This document shows positions 8,518-16,927 of a DNA stretch of 64,000 nt, piece after piece (position 1 is the stretch's first letter; each line of letters begins with the position of its first letter). The stretch spans positions 26,576 to 90,575 of the forward strand of contig CAIVQB010000115.1 of assembly GCA_903907925.1 (NCBI GenBank). The letters are read 5' to 3'. The stretch is from an uncultured Verrucomicrobiota bacterium. GTDB lineage: Bacteria; Verrucomicrobiota; Verrucomicrobiia; Limisphaerales; UBA9464. A program made the position numbers and the translations under genes. The notes beneath the pieces are model-generated. The model was not told where the DNA came from and did not search any database. It saw nothing but the letters and a program-made list of their open reading frames with translations.

Positions 8518-9744
8518 GTGAATCTCCTTACTGAAATCAAGGAAGCCGTCCTGATTGCCTGGGCGGCGCTGCGTGGGAACACGATGCGGTCGATCCTGAC
8601 GGCACTGGGCATCATTATCGGAATCGTCACGGTCACCTTGATGGGTACCGCCATTACCGGTCTCAACAATGCCTTCAAGAAAAGCATCGCCGGCATTGGA
8701 GCGGATACGCTGTTCATTCAACGGTTCTCCTGGTTCACCGGCGAGGAAGAATGGCGCATGAGCCGGAACCGGCGGGAATTGTCGTTGCAACACGCCCGCG
8801 ACGTGGAGCGTCTGTCGACCTTCGCCGCGGCGGTCAGTGTGGAGTCCAATGGAAACGGCACCGTGTCGTTGGATCGAAAGCAGGCCAAGGGCGTGTTCGT
8901 GGCCGCCAACAATGAGAACAGTCTCATCGTCCGTGGACTCACATTGTCGAGCGGGCGCTGGCTTTCCGCCTCCGATGTCCAGGCGGGACGCCCCGTCTGC
9001 GTTCTCGGCAGCTATCTGGCCGAGCGCTTCTTTCCGCAGGGCGGCGTGATCGGCGGACGGGTCAAGCTCAACGACATCCCCTACGACGTCATCGGGGTGA
9101 TCGATAAGCAGGGAACCTTCTTCACCGGCTTCAATTTGGACAACCAGATCGTGATACCGATCAGCCGCTTCACCCGGGAGCTGTCGCGTTGGCCTGATCT
9201 GACCATTCAAGTGAAGGTGCGTGACATCCAGGAGCTGGGGGATGCGAAGGAGGAATTGCGCGGCATCATGCGCAAGCTGCGCCGGGTTCCGCCGGGCGCG
9301 AAGGACGATTTCGCCATCAACCAACAGGATGCCCTCATCTCCTTCTTCAACGCGATCGGCGGAACTGTCGCGGCTGTGGGATTGTTCATCACCGGCCTGT
9401 CGCTGTTCGTGGGCGGCATCGGCATCATGAACATCATGTTTGTCAGTGTGGCGGAGCGCACCAAGGAGATCGGCATTCGCAAGGCCATTGGTGCCAAACG
9501 TAGGACCATTCTGATCCAGTTCCTGGTGGAGGCCGCCAGCATCACGCTGGGAGCCGGTATTCTGGGACTGTTGATTGCCTGGCCGTTGACGCTGGTGGTC
9601 GATCACTATCTGGCGGCCGCAATGCCCTGGTGGCTGGTGGGGATCGCCTTGTTGGTTTCGGTCATGACCGGTGTGGTCAGCGGGTTCCTGCCGGCATGGC
9701 GGGCGGCGCGGATGGATCCGGTGGAAGCCCTGCGCGCCGAATGA
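8518..9744 (+). CDS. MacB/FtsX-type ABC exporter permease, first paralogue
   Basis: A 408-residue permease of the FtsX/MacB family. One transmembrane helix lies near residues 22-46 (MRSILTALGIIIGIVTVTLMG). A large periplasmic MacB-like domain spans about 48-280, and three C-terminal helices follow. The cytoplasmic coupling segment NIMFVSVAERTKEIGIRKAIGA just after the second helix is the family signature. The first codon is GTG at 8518. The next permease gene overlaps its stop by four bases (ATGA), so the two are translationally coupled and probably form a heterodimer served by the ATPase at 7037. The substrate is unknown; this family exports lipoproteins, peptides, macrolides or siderophores. 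Confidence 0.9.
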   Translation: MNLLTEIKEAVLIAWAALRGNTMRSILTALGIIIGIVTVTLMGTAITGLNNAFKKSIAGIGADTLFIQRFSWFTGEEEWRMSRNRRELSLQHARDVERLSTFAAAVSVESNGNGTVSLDRKQAKGVFVAANNENSLIVRGLTLSSGRWLSASDVQAGRPVCVLGSYLAERFFPQGGVIGGRVKLNDIPYDVIGVIDKQGTFFTGFNLDNQIVIPISRFTRELSRWPDLTIQVKVRDIQELGDAKEELRGIMRKLRRVPPGAKDDFAINQQDALISFFNAIGGTVAAVGLFITGLSLFVGGIGIMNIMFVSVAERTKEIGIRKAIGAKRRTILIQFLVEAASITLGAGILGLLIAWPLTLVVDHYLAAAMPWWLVGIALLVSVMTGVVSGFLPAWRAARMDPVEALRAE

Positions 9745-10997
9745 AAACACGCCACAATTGGGGATCCGAGTTGCGCGAGGCCTTCGCCATGGCCCTCAAC
9801 GCGGTGACGACCCATCGGCTCCGCTCGTCGCTGACCCTGCTCGGCATTCTGATCGGCGTGTTCAGCATCATCCTGGTCATGACCGCGATCCGCGCGCTTC
9901 AGGGCAACATCGAAAAACAGATGGCCCAACTCGGGAGCCATACCTTTCAGTTTCAGCGATTCCCGGCCATTCAGGTGGATGACGACATGGAGTCGCAGGA
10001 TAAATATTTTCGACGGAAACGGTTTTATCTCGCCGACGCGCTGGCCGTCCGGGAGCGCGCCACCCTGGCCCTGAACGTCAGCGCCAGCTCGGAGGTCGAT
10101 CAGGGCGAAGTGCGATCCCGGTTCGGCAAGACCAATCCGAGCATCGCGTTTCGCGGGATGAGTCCGGAATCGTTTGAGACTCGAAATCTGACCGTGGCCG
10201 AGGGACGGGCGTTGGTGGAGTCGGATCTCTCGGGACGCCGAATGGTGACCGTTCTGGGGGCGGATCTGGCCAAGAAACTTTTCCCGTTTGGTTCGCCGGT
10301 TGGGGAATGGGTCCAGTTCAAGGGTGTGAAATATACCGTGGTCGGGGTCCTCGAACCGAAGGGAAGCATTTTTGGGCAGAGTCAGGATGGATATCTCGCC
10401 GTTCCCATCACCACCGTGCTGAGTCGCTACGGCCGCGAGACTCCGCTGACCATTCAGGTGCAGGCGCGGAGCCAGGAGATCTACGATGATACCGTGGAAC
10501 AGGTTCGCGGAATCCTCCGGACGGTCCGCAAGGTTCCGCCCGGCGAACCCGATGATTTCGAAATCGTCTCCAACGATTCGCTCATCAGTCAGTTCCGGAC
10601 CATCACCCTCGCGGTTCGCGCCGGTGCCGGAGTGATCAGCAGCATCGCTCTGGTCGCGGCGGGCATCGGAATCATGAACATCATGCTGGTCAGCGTCACC
10701 GAGCGCACGAAGGAGATCGGCATCCGGCGGGCGATCGGTGCCAAGAAACGGAACATCATGACCCAGTTCATCATCGAGGCGATCGTCCTCAGTGAGATGG
10801 GTGGAATTCTGGGGATTCTTCTCGGGATCCTCGCCGGAAATGGCGCCGCGCTGGCGCTTTCGACGCCCCCGGTCTTTCCCTGGGATTGGGCCTTGATCGG
10901 TCTCGGTGTGTGTTCCCTGGTCGGAATCGTCTTCGGCACCTACCCGGCTTGGAAGGCGGCCCATCTCGATCCCATCGAGTCGCTCCGCTACGAATAG
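9741..10997 (+). CDS. MacB/FtsX-type ABC exporter permease, second paralogue
   Basis: A 418-residue paralogue of the preceding permease with the same layout. There is one N-terminal helix (SLTLLGILIGVFSIILVMTAI, about residues 31-51), a periplasmic domain to about residue 290, and three C-terminal helices. The segment NIMLVSVTERTKEIGIRRAIGA is nearly identical to its counterpart upstream. The open frame runs back to 9630, but the ATG at 9741 is chosen because it forms an ATGA overlap with the first permease and gives a matching N-terminus. Having two distinct permeases for one ATPase and one adaptor implies an asymmetric transporter rather than the MacB homodimer (inference). Confidence 0.9.
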   Translation: MKTRHNWGSELREAFAMALNAVTTHRLRSSLTLLGILIGVFSIILVMTAIRALQGNIEKQMAQLGSHTFQFQRFPAIQVDDDMESQDKYFRRKRFYLADALAVRERATLALNVSASSEVDQGEVRSRFGKTNPSIAFRGMSPESFETRNLTVAEGRALVESDLSGRRMVTVLGADLAKKLFPFGSPVGEWVQFKGVKYTVVGVLEPKGSIFGQSQDGYLAVPITTVLSRYGRETPLTIQVQARSQEIYDDTVEQVRGILRTVRKVPPGEPDDFEIVSNDSLISQFRTITLAVRAGAGVISSIALVAAGIGIMNIMLVSVTERTKEIGIRRAIGAKKRNIMTQFIIEAIVLSEMGGILGILLGILAGNGAALALSTPPVFPWDWALIGLGVCSLVGIVFGTYPAWKAAHLDPIESLRYE

Positions 10998-11074
10998 CCG
11001 GGACACTGGTTCATTACAGTTTTGTAAGGTTACGGAAAGGATCGGGCAATCGCCCGGGTGTCTCTTGGATCAGT

Positions 11075-11093
11075 GCCCGCCGTTCCGGTGGGC
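11075..11093 (+). promoter_or_regulatory. Small hairpin in the translation-initiation region of the HtrA gene
   Basis: GCCCGCC at 11075-11081 pairs with GGTGGGC at 11087-11093 (one G-U) around a five-base loop, ending six bases before the ATG at 11099. The right arm contains the only purine-rich stretch that could serve as a ribosome binding site, so the hairpin could limit initiation. This is an inference from sequence; it may be chance in GC-rich DNA. Confidence 0.35.
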
Positions 11094-11098
11094 GTTTG

Positions 11099-12625
11099 AT
11101 GATGAAACCAGTGACTTCCATGAACACCACATCCCGATCTCTTCTCAAGACACTGCCGATACTCGCCGTGACTGGCCTTCTCGCATGGACACTCCATGCC
11201 AAGGACGCCCCTCCCAAGCTCAGCCTGAAAATCGACGACGCAACGGTCCCACGCACCCAGGCGCTTCCGTCCAGTTTCTCACCCATCGTCAAACGCGTCG
11301 GCCCCAGCGTCGTCAAGGTGGTGACCTCCGCCAAAATGAAGATGGAGATGCAGGGACAGTCCGGGGATCCCATGGACAATCCACTCCTCCGCCGGTTTTT
11401 TGGCGATCCATTCGGTCAGGAGGGATCCGGCCGGGGACAACAACGCATGCCCAAGGTCCAGGGTCTCGGCTCCGGTGTCATCGTGACCGAGGATGGTTAC
11501 ATCCTGACCAACAATCATGTGGTCGAATCCGCGGACACCGTCCGCGTCACTCTCGCCGACGGTCGTGAATTCACGGCGAAGGTTGTGGGCAAGGATCCGA
11601 AGAGTGACGTGGCGGTGGTGAAGGTGGAGGCGACCGGACTTCCCGCCATCACCCTGGCCGACAGCGACAAGATCGAAGTCGGTGACGTGGTTCTCGCCGT
11701 GGGCAATCCGTTCGGCATCGGACAGACCGTGACCAGCGGTATCATCAGTGCCACCGGTCGGACGACTCTCGGACTCGACTACGAGGACTTCATCCAGACC
11801 GATGCGGCCATCAATCCGGGCAATTCCGGCGGCGCGTTGATCGACATCTCCGGGCGGTTGATCGGCATCAACACCGCCATCCTCAGCCGCAGCGGTGGAA
11901 ACCAGGGCATCGGATTCTCGATTCCAGTCAACTTGGCCCGTGACGTCATGGAATCGTTGGTGCGCGATGGGAAAGTGACGCGCGGATTTATCGGTGTCCG
12001 GATTCAGGACGTGGATCCCTCGCTGGCCCGCCAATTCAAGCTCGGGGAACCCAAGGGCGCACTGATTGCCGACGTCACACCGAAGGGCGCCGCCGAAAAG
12101 GGTGGATTGCGCAGTGGCGATGTCGTGAGTGAGGTCAATGGCCGCGAGGTTCGCGACAGTCAGCACCTCAAGAACGCAGTGGCTCGCGTGAAACCGGGCG
12201 AAGTGGCGGCGTTGAAGGTCATCCGCGATGGTGAAACCCGCATCGTGAAGGTCAAGGTCGGCGAACGGCCCGATGATGGCGACGTGGCCGAGGCGGAACC
12301 CGCCGCCGATTCAGACAACGGCACTCTCAACGGTGTTGGCGTGGCCGATCTGGATTCTCGGAATCGCCGCGAGCATCAGATTCCCGAATCGGTGAAGGGC
12401 GCGGTCATCACCACCGTGGAACCGCAATCGCCGTCCGCCGAGGCCGGATTGCAACCCGGTGACGTCATCCTCGAAATCAATCGGGAGAAGGTCACCACCG
12501 CCGAGGAAGCGGTCCGATTGACCGAACATCCCAAGGACAAGACCACCCTGCTGAAACTGTGGACGCGTCGCGGCATCCGCTTCGTGGTGGTAGACGAAGG
12601 TTCGGAGAAGAAGTCCGGACGTTGA
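11099..12625 (+). CDS. Do/HtrA-family periplasmic serine protease with two PDZ domains
   Basis: A DegP/DegQ-like protease-chaperone that degrades or refolds damaged envelope proteins. The 508-residue product has an N-terminal signal segment (LLKTLPILAVTGLLAWTLHA, about residues 15-34). Its trypsin-like domain carries the full triad: His140 in ILTNNHVVE, Asp170 in PKSDVAVVK and Ser243 in NPGNSGGALID. The first PDZ domain covers about 290-385 (GFIGVRIQDVDP onward) and a second about 420-505. The frame is open back to 10886, but paired ATGs at 11099 and 11102 sit just before the signal peptide. A GC-rich hairpin at 12641-12674 follows the stop. The adjacent two-component system fits an envelope-stress neighbourhood, though no regulatory link is visible. 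Confidence 0.93.
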   Translation: MMKPVTSMNTTSRSLLKTLPILAVTGLLAWTLHAKDAPPKLSLKIDDATVPRTQALPSSFSPIVKRVGPSVVKVVTSAKMKMEMQGQSGDPMDNPLLRRFFGDPFGQEGSGRGQQRMPKVQGLGSGVIVTEDGYILTNNHVVESADTVRVTLADGREFTAKVVGKDPKSDVAVVKVEATGLPAITLADSDKIEVGDVVLAVGNPFGIGQTVTSGIISATGRTTLGLDYEDFIQTDAAINPGNSGGALIDISGRLIGINTAILSRSGGNQGIGFSIPVNLARDVMESLVRDGKVTRGFIGVRIQDVDPSLARQFKLGEPKGALIADVTPKGAAEKGGLRSGDVVSEVNGREVRDSQHLKNAVARVKPGEVAALKVIRDGETRIVKVKVGERPDDGDVAEAEPAADSDNGTLNGVGVADLDSRNRREHQIPESVKGAVITTVEPQSPSAEAGLQPGDVILEINREKVTTAEEAVRLTEHPKDKTTLLKLWTRRGIRFVVVDEGSEKKSGR

Positions 12626-12640
12626 ACTGGAGACGGTCGT

Positions 12641-12674
12641 GGGTCGCCCGCTCGGAATCCCGGGCGGGCGACCC
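12641..12674 (+). terminator. GC-rich hairpin after the HtrA gene
   Basis: The eleven bases at 12641-12651 are exactly complementary to 12664-12674 (GGGTCGCCCGC pairing with its complement), with a 12-base loop. It follows the protease stop by 15 bp and precedes the response regulator by about 70 bp. No T-run follows, so it may be a weak terminator or an RNA-stabilising end. Confidence 0.55.
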
Positions 12675-12745
12675 TTCGTTGTCGGAGCAGCAGTCGTCGG
12701 CTGTCCGCTCGTTTTTTGCGAAACACGCCGCCATACTCACTCCCG

Positions 12746-13414
12746 ATGCGCATCCTAGTCGTCGAGGACGACCCGAAGATCGCCTCCTTTGTCGTCAATG
12801 GCCTGCGACAAGCGGGGTTCGCCGTCGACCATGCCGCTGAAGGAACCCAGGGCTCCTTCCTGGCCCGTTCCACGGTGTTTGATGCGGCGGTGGTGGATGT
12901 GATGTTGCCGGGAGTGGACGGTTTGAGCCTGGTTCGCCGATTGCGTGCCGAGGGCAAGCAAATGCCGGTCTTGTTTCTCAGCGCCCGGGCGACGGTGGAG
13001 GATCGAGTGGCGGGGTTGCAATCGGGCGGGGACGACTATCTCACCAAGCCCTTTGCGTTTTCCGAACTGCTGGCCCGGATCCAGGCGTTGATTCGCCGTT
13101 CAACCCACGCTGTGGAGCCGACCCGATTGGCGGTCGGTGATCTCACTCTCGACCTGGTCAGCCGCGAAGTCACGCTGGCGGGCGCGCCGGTGGAATTGCA
13201 GCCGCGCGAGTTTTCTCTGCTGGAATACCTGATGCGGAATGCCGGACGGATTGTGACCAAGACCATGATTCTCGAACATGTCTGGGATTACAGTTTTGAT
13301 CCGCAGACGAATGTCGTCGATGTGCTGGTGCACCGGTTGCGATCGAAAATCGATCCCGACCGGACCCGTCTGAGCACGCAACGTGGAGTGGGCTATGTCC
13401 TCCGGAAAACTTGA
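12746..13414 (+). CDS. OmpR/PhoB-family response regulator
   Basis: A 222-residue two-component response regulator. The receiver domain occupies residues 1-115, with the acidic pair in VVEDDPK, the phosphorylatable Asp51 in VVDVMLPGVDG, and Lys101 in DYLTKPFAF. A winged-helix DNA-binding domain of the OmpR type follows at about 130-222 (LQPREFSLLEYLMRN, VDVLVHRLRSKID, RGVGYVL). The sequence resembles the CusR/CopR/QseB branch, but the signal cannot be inferred. The ATG at 12746 is used although the frame extends to 12716, because MRILVVEDD is the standard N-terminus. The histidine kinase gene overlaps its 3' end by 20 bp, indicating a cognate pair. Confidence 0.94.
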   Translation: MRILVVEDDPKIASFVVNGLRQAGFAVDHAAEGTQGSFLARSTVFDAAVVDVMLPGVDGLSLVRRLRAEGKQMPVLFLSARATVEDRVAGLQSGGDDYLTKPFAFSELLARIQALIRRSTHAVEPTRLAVGDLTLDLVSREVTLAGAPVELQPREFSLLEYLMRNAGRIVTKTMILEHVWDYSFDPQTNVVDVLVHRLRSKIDPDRTRLSTQRGVGYVLRKT

Positions 13415-14813
13415 TCGCATTGGCCGGATGCTGGCGGTTCGGTTGAGCCTCCAGTTCGCCGCCGTCTTCCTTCCAGGCGCCATCGCCCTGGGTGTGTTCC
13501 TCTACTGGCAGTTGGGCCGTCGGCTGGAGGAACGCGAGCAACGGGTGTTGTCCACCCGGCTGGATCTTTACTCCCAACAATACGATCGAGGCGGCCTGGC
13601 CGCGGTGCGGGATCGCATAGAGGTGGAGGAACCCTCGGCGGGCAACGTGGCGCTGTTCGTTCGCTGGGTTCCCAAGCGCGGGCTGGGCGTCGTTCTTCAG
13701 GTTCCCGAGGATTGGATTGAACTGCGCCTGGAGTCGGTTCCGTTGCCGAATGGGCTGGGAACCGTCCAGCGGGAACGGGGGATTCTACGGATTCCACGGG
13801 ACGCCCGCCGCGATTTCCAATTCGCCGACCGTGAGCTGCGCGATGGCTCCGTCCTGCAGGTCGGGGCCAGTACCGACAATCGGGAAGTGCTGTATCAACC
13901 TTTGCGACGCTCGTTCCTTTTGGGCATCGGCAACCTGTTCGCGCTGGCCTGGGGCAGCGGGGCTTTGCTCGCCAACCGAACGCTTCGACCGGTCCGGCAG
14001 TTGACCGCGACGGCGCGTCGCATTGTCGAAACCGGGGATATGGATGCGCGCGTGCCAAATCCGCGGGCGGATGACGAACTGGCCGAATTGGTGCGCTGCT
14101 TCAACACGCTGCTGGACCGCAATCAATCCCTGCTGCGGACCATGCGGGAAGCGATGGACAACGTGGCGCATGATCTCCGTACTCCGTTGGCGCGCCTTCG
14201 GAGCGGTGCCGAGTTCGCACTGCAATCGCCGGGCGATCGCGAAGCGGCCCGGGAAGCGCTCGCCGATGCGGTCGAGGAATCGGAACGAATGCTGACCCTG
14301 CTGAACACCTTGCTCGACGTGACGGCGGCGGAATCGGGAACAATGAAGCTTCGACTGGAACGCCACGATTTGACGGCACTCCTGACGGACGTGGCGGGGT
14401 TGTACGATCACCTCGCGGAAGTGAAACGGATCCAGGTGGAAGTGGTTCCCGGACCGGTGGTGGAGGCATCGGTGGATGTGAATCGTCTCCGCCAGGCGCT
14501 GGCCAACCTGCTCGACAACGCGCTGAAATACACGCCGACCGGGGGCACGGTTCGACTATCTGTGACCGCGGAGGCATCCGCTGTGTTCATCCGCATCAAG
14601 GACACCGGCATGGGCATCACCGCGGAGGAACTGCCCCGAATCTGGAACCGGCTTTACCGCGGCGATCGCAGCCGTTCCGAGGAGGGACTGGGTTTGGGCT
14701 TGAGTCTGGTGAAGGCCATTGTTGAAGCCCACGGCGGCAAGGTGACGGTCACCAGCACCGTGGGGCAGGGGAGCGAATTCGTCGTCAGTTTGCCATTGGA
14801 CTCGGCCGCGTGA
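13395..14813 (+). CDS. Sensor histidine kinase
   Basis: The membrane-bound partner of the preceding response regulator, 472 residues from the ATG at 13395. Transmembrane helices lie at about 19-38 and 172-194, enclosing a periplasmic sensor region of roughly 130 residues with no recognisable fold. A HAMP domain follows (RTLRPVRQLTATARRI...). The H box is NVAHDLRTPLARLR, with phospho-accepting His259. The ATP-binding domain has the N box LANLLDNALKYTPTGG, G1 IKDTGMGIT and G2 EEGLGLGLSLVKAIVE. The layout matches heavy-metal/envelope-type kinases (CusS, QseC). A longer GTG start at 13383 exists but would increase the overlap with the regulator. Confidence 0.93.
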   Translation: MSSGKLDRIGRMLAVRLSLQFAAVFLPGAIALGVFLYWQLGRRLEEREQRVLSTRLDLYSQQYDRGGLAAVRDRIEVEEPSAGNVALFVRWVPKRGLGVVLQVPEDWIELRLESVPLPNGLGTVQRERGILRIPRDARRDFQFADRELRDGSVLQVGASTDNREVLYQPLRRSFLLGIGNLFALAWGSGALLANRTLRPVRQLTATARRIVETGDMDARVPNPRADDELAELVRCFNTLLDRNQSLLRTMREAMDNVAHDLRTPLARLRSGAEFALQSPGDREAAREALADAVEESERMLTLLNTLLDVTAAESGTMKLRLERHDLTALLTDVAGLYDHLAEVKRIQVEVVPGPVVEASVDVNRLRQALANLLDNALKYTPTGGTVRLSVTAEASAVFIRIKDTGMGITAEELPRIWNRLYRGDRSRSEEGLGLGLSLVKAIVEAHGGKVTVTSTVGQGSEFVVSLPLDSAA

Positions 14814-14874
14814 CCGTGTTCTACAATGCCGCCGACAGATTCCCATTTGAGTATTTTTCGGTCCCTAAACACCC

Positions 14875-15294
14875 ATGAACCCCACTTTTGTTCAATCCTA
14901 CCTGTTCTTCGGCGGTCGCTGCGACGAGGCGCTTGAATTGTACCGCTCGGCCCTCGGCGCGGAGGTGGATCTTCTGATGCGCTACAAGGACAGCCCGCAA
15001 CCGCAGCCGCCCGGGATGCTTCCGTCCGGCTTTGAGGACAAGGTGATGCATGCCACGTTTCGCATCGGTGGAACCACGTTGATGGCTTCCGACGGATGCG
15101 AGATGGGCACCAAGTTCGAAGGATTCTCGCTCTCGCTGGAAGTGGCGACGACCGCGGATGCTGACCGCATCTTCGCCGCGTTGGTCGACGGTGGCCAGGT
15201 CCGGATGCCGTTGAACAAAACCTTTTGGTCACCGTATTTCGGCATGCTCGCCGATCGGTTCGGGATCGGTTGGATGATCAGCGTGAAGGCCTGA
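14875..15294 (+). CDS. VOC-family protein, PhnB/YjdN type
   Basis: A 139-residue protein of the vicinal oxygen chelate superfamily, in the subgroup often labelled PhnB-like or 3-demethylubiquinone methyltransferase-like. The N-terminus MNPTFVQSYLFFGGRCDEALELYRSAL-type sequence, the central VMHATFRIGGTTLMASDG and the closing FWSPYFGMLADRFGIGWMIS are characteristic. No catalytic activity can be assigned; members are usually small dimeric cytosolic proteins. It starts with ATG 61 bp after the histidine kinase. It converges on the DUF1501 operon across a 139-bp gap filled mainly by an inverted repeat. Confidence 0.88.
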   Translation: MNPTFVQSYLFFGGRCDEALELYRSALGAEVDLLMRYKDSPQPQPPGMLPSGFEDKVMHATFRIGGTTLMASDGCEMGTKFEGFSLSLEVATTADADRIFAALVDGGQVRMPLNKTFWSPYFGMLADRFGIGWMISVKA

Positions 15295-15319
15295 ATCGGG
15301 ACAATTCCGACGAAAAGAC

Positions 15320-15420
15320 AAAACGGACACGGATTGCACAGATTCACACGGATTTTTGAAGAGGAGATCGAGCACCTTCTCTCCTAATCCGTGATAATTC
15401 GTGAAATCCGTGTCGAGTTT
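15320..15420. repeat. Inverted repeat of the ACACGGAT type between converging genes
   Basis: The arms 15320-15353 and 15387-15420 are imperfect reverse complements, about 27 of 34 positions by eye. They are built from repeated ACACGGAT/ATCCGTGT words. The repeat fills most of the gap between the PhnB-like gene (+) and the DUF1501 gene (-), where it could act as a bidirectional transcript end. Its style resembles the repeats around the GxxExxY gene, but the sequence family is different and no gene is enclosed. Confidence 0.75.
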
Positions 15421-15433
15421 CTTCATCGATAAG

Positions 15434-16924
15434 TCAGGCGGGATGTTGAGCGGGAATCTGCTCCTTCAAAATCGACGAAATCACCTCTCCGTGAACGTCG
15501 GTGAGGCGGCGGTCGACACCGTTGTGGCGAAAAGTTAGGCGTGTGTGATCGATGCCGAGGAGGTGGAGAATCGTGGCGTGGATGTCGTAGCAGTAGGTCG
15601 GTTTATCGACCGCCTTGTAGCTCCAGTCGTCGCTCGCGCCGTAGGTGACACCACCGCGAATACCCCCGCCGGCGAGCCAGTTGGTGAAGGCGAACGGATT
15701 GTGATCCCGTCCCTTGCCGCCCTGGCTGCAGGGCATTCGGCCGAATTCGGTCGTCCAGAGAATGATGGTGTCGTCGAGCATTCCGCGTGACCGGAGATCA
15801 TGAATCAGGCCGGCGACCGGCTGATCCATGCCGCGCGCCATGTCGAGATGATCCCGTCCGAGATCCTCGTGGGAATCCCAGTTGCGCCGCGGGAATCCGT
15901 TGTCGGCCCCGCTCCAGATCTGGATGAAGCGGACATCGCGTTCCAGCAGTCGCCGGGCGACCAGGCAGCGTTCGCCCATCTCGCGCGAGTGCTCGGCATC
16001 CAGTCCGTAGAGCCGTCGCGTGGCGGCGGATTCGCCCTGCAGGTTGAGCACCTCCGGCGCACTGGTCTGGAGGCGGGCCGCCATTTCATAACTGGCGATG
16101 CGGGCGTCGAGGCGTGAATCGCCGGGGCGTTGAGCCGAATGCTGGCGATTCAACTGTTCCAGCAGGACGCGTCCGTCCCGCTCGGCCGCGGGCGTGATGT
16201 AGCCGGCGGATTCGGGCGGGAAAAGGTCGAAAATCGGATTCGGCCGGCCGACGCGAATCATCGTTCCCTGATGTTGGGCGGGGAGAAAGGCGGAGCCCCA
16301 GTTCGATGGGCCGTTGGGAGCAAATCCGCGCGCATCGGGAAGCACCACGAACGTCGGCAACTGCTGGTTCATCGAGCCCAGCCCGTAGCTGATCCACGCG
16401 CCCATGCTGGGAAATCCCGGCAGGACGAATCCGGTTGCCTGCATGTAGGTGGCCGGGCCGTGGACATTCGATTTGCTCACCATCGAATGAACGAAGGCGA
16501 TGTCATCGGCGCAGGAGGCGATATGCGGGACGAGGTCGCTCAGATGCTTTCCGCATTCGCCGTACCGCCTCCATTCCCAGGGAGATTTGTAGAAGGCACC
16601 GGGACTACTCTGGAACAGTTCAACCGTTTCACCGACGTCGAAGGGTTTTCCGTGATCGCGGATGAGCCTCGGCTTGTAGTCGAACGAATCACACTGACTC
16701 GCCGCGCCCGACATGAAGAACTGCACCACCCGTTTGGCGCGGGGTACATGATGCAATCCGCGTGGGACCCCGGGTCGCGTTTCAGCACCGGCCAGGAGTT
16801 GATCGCGGCCGAGCATCCAGGCCAATGCCACGCCGCCGAGACCGCCGCCGTGACGCCACAGGAATTCCCGGCGATCAAACCGGCGGGCGGTGTTCAACGG
16901 ATCCGGAGTGGAATTCGTTTCCAT
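15434..16924 (-). CDS. DUF1501 protein, Tat-exported, last gene of the array
   Basis: A 496-residue DUF1501 protein. This family belongs to the alkaline-phosphatase/sulfatase superfamily, and no substrate is known for it. A twin-arginine signal lies at residues 16-45 (FDRREFLWRHGGGLGG followed by a hydrophobic run), predicting folded export. Family landmarks include RVVQFFMSGAASQCDSFDYKP near residue 65, the HSMVSKSNVHGPATYMQATG stretch near 145, TEFGRMPCSQGGKGRDHNP near 395 and the C-terminal GVDRRLTDVHGEVISSIL. It starts three bases after the stop of the DUF1549/1553 gene at 16928-19717. That pairing is the usual one in Verrucomicrobiota and Planctomycetota. It is the promoter-distal end of the operon. 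Confidence 0.9.
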   Translation of the reverse strand: METNSTPDPLNTARRFDRREFLWRHGGGLGGVALAWMLGRDQLLAGAETRPGVPRGLHHVPRAKRVVQFFMSGAASQCDSFDYKPRLIRDHGKPFDVGETVELFQSSPGAFYKSPWEWRRYGECGKHLSDLVPHIASCADDIAFVHSMVSKSNVHGPATYMQATGFVLPGFPSMGAWISYGLGSMNQQLPTFVVLPDARGFAPNGPSNWGSAFLPAQHQGTMIRVGRPNPIFDLFPPESAGYITPAAERDGRVLLEQLNRQHSAQRPGDSRLDARIASYEMAARLQTSAPEVLNLQGESAATRRLYGLDAEHSREMGERCLVARRLLERDVRFIQIWSGADNGFPRRNWDSHEDLGRDHLDMARGMDQPVAGLIHDLRSRGMLDDTIILWTTEFGRMPCSQGGKGRDHNPFAFTNWLAGGGIRGGVTYGASDDWSYKAVDKPTYCYDIHATILHLLGIDHTRLTFRHNGVDRRLTDVHGEVISSILKEQIPAQHPA

Positions 16925-16927
16925 GAT

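Noticed and set aside
12641..12674. HtrA hairpin as a riboswitch or operator for the response regulator
   Set aside because: A simple perfect stem right after a stop codon is better explained as a transcript end; no conserved aptamer or operator features are visible.
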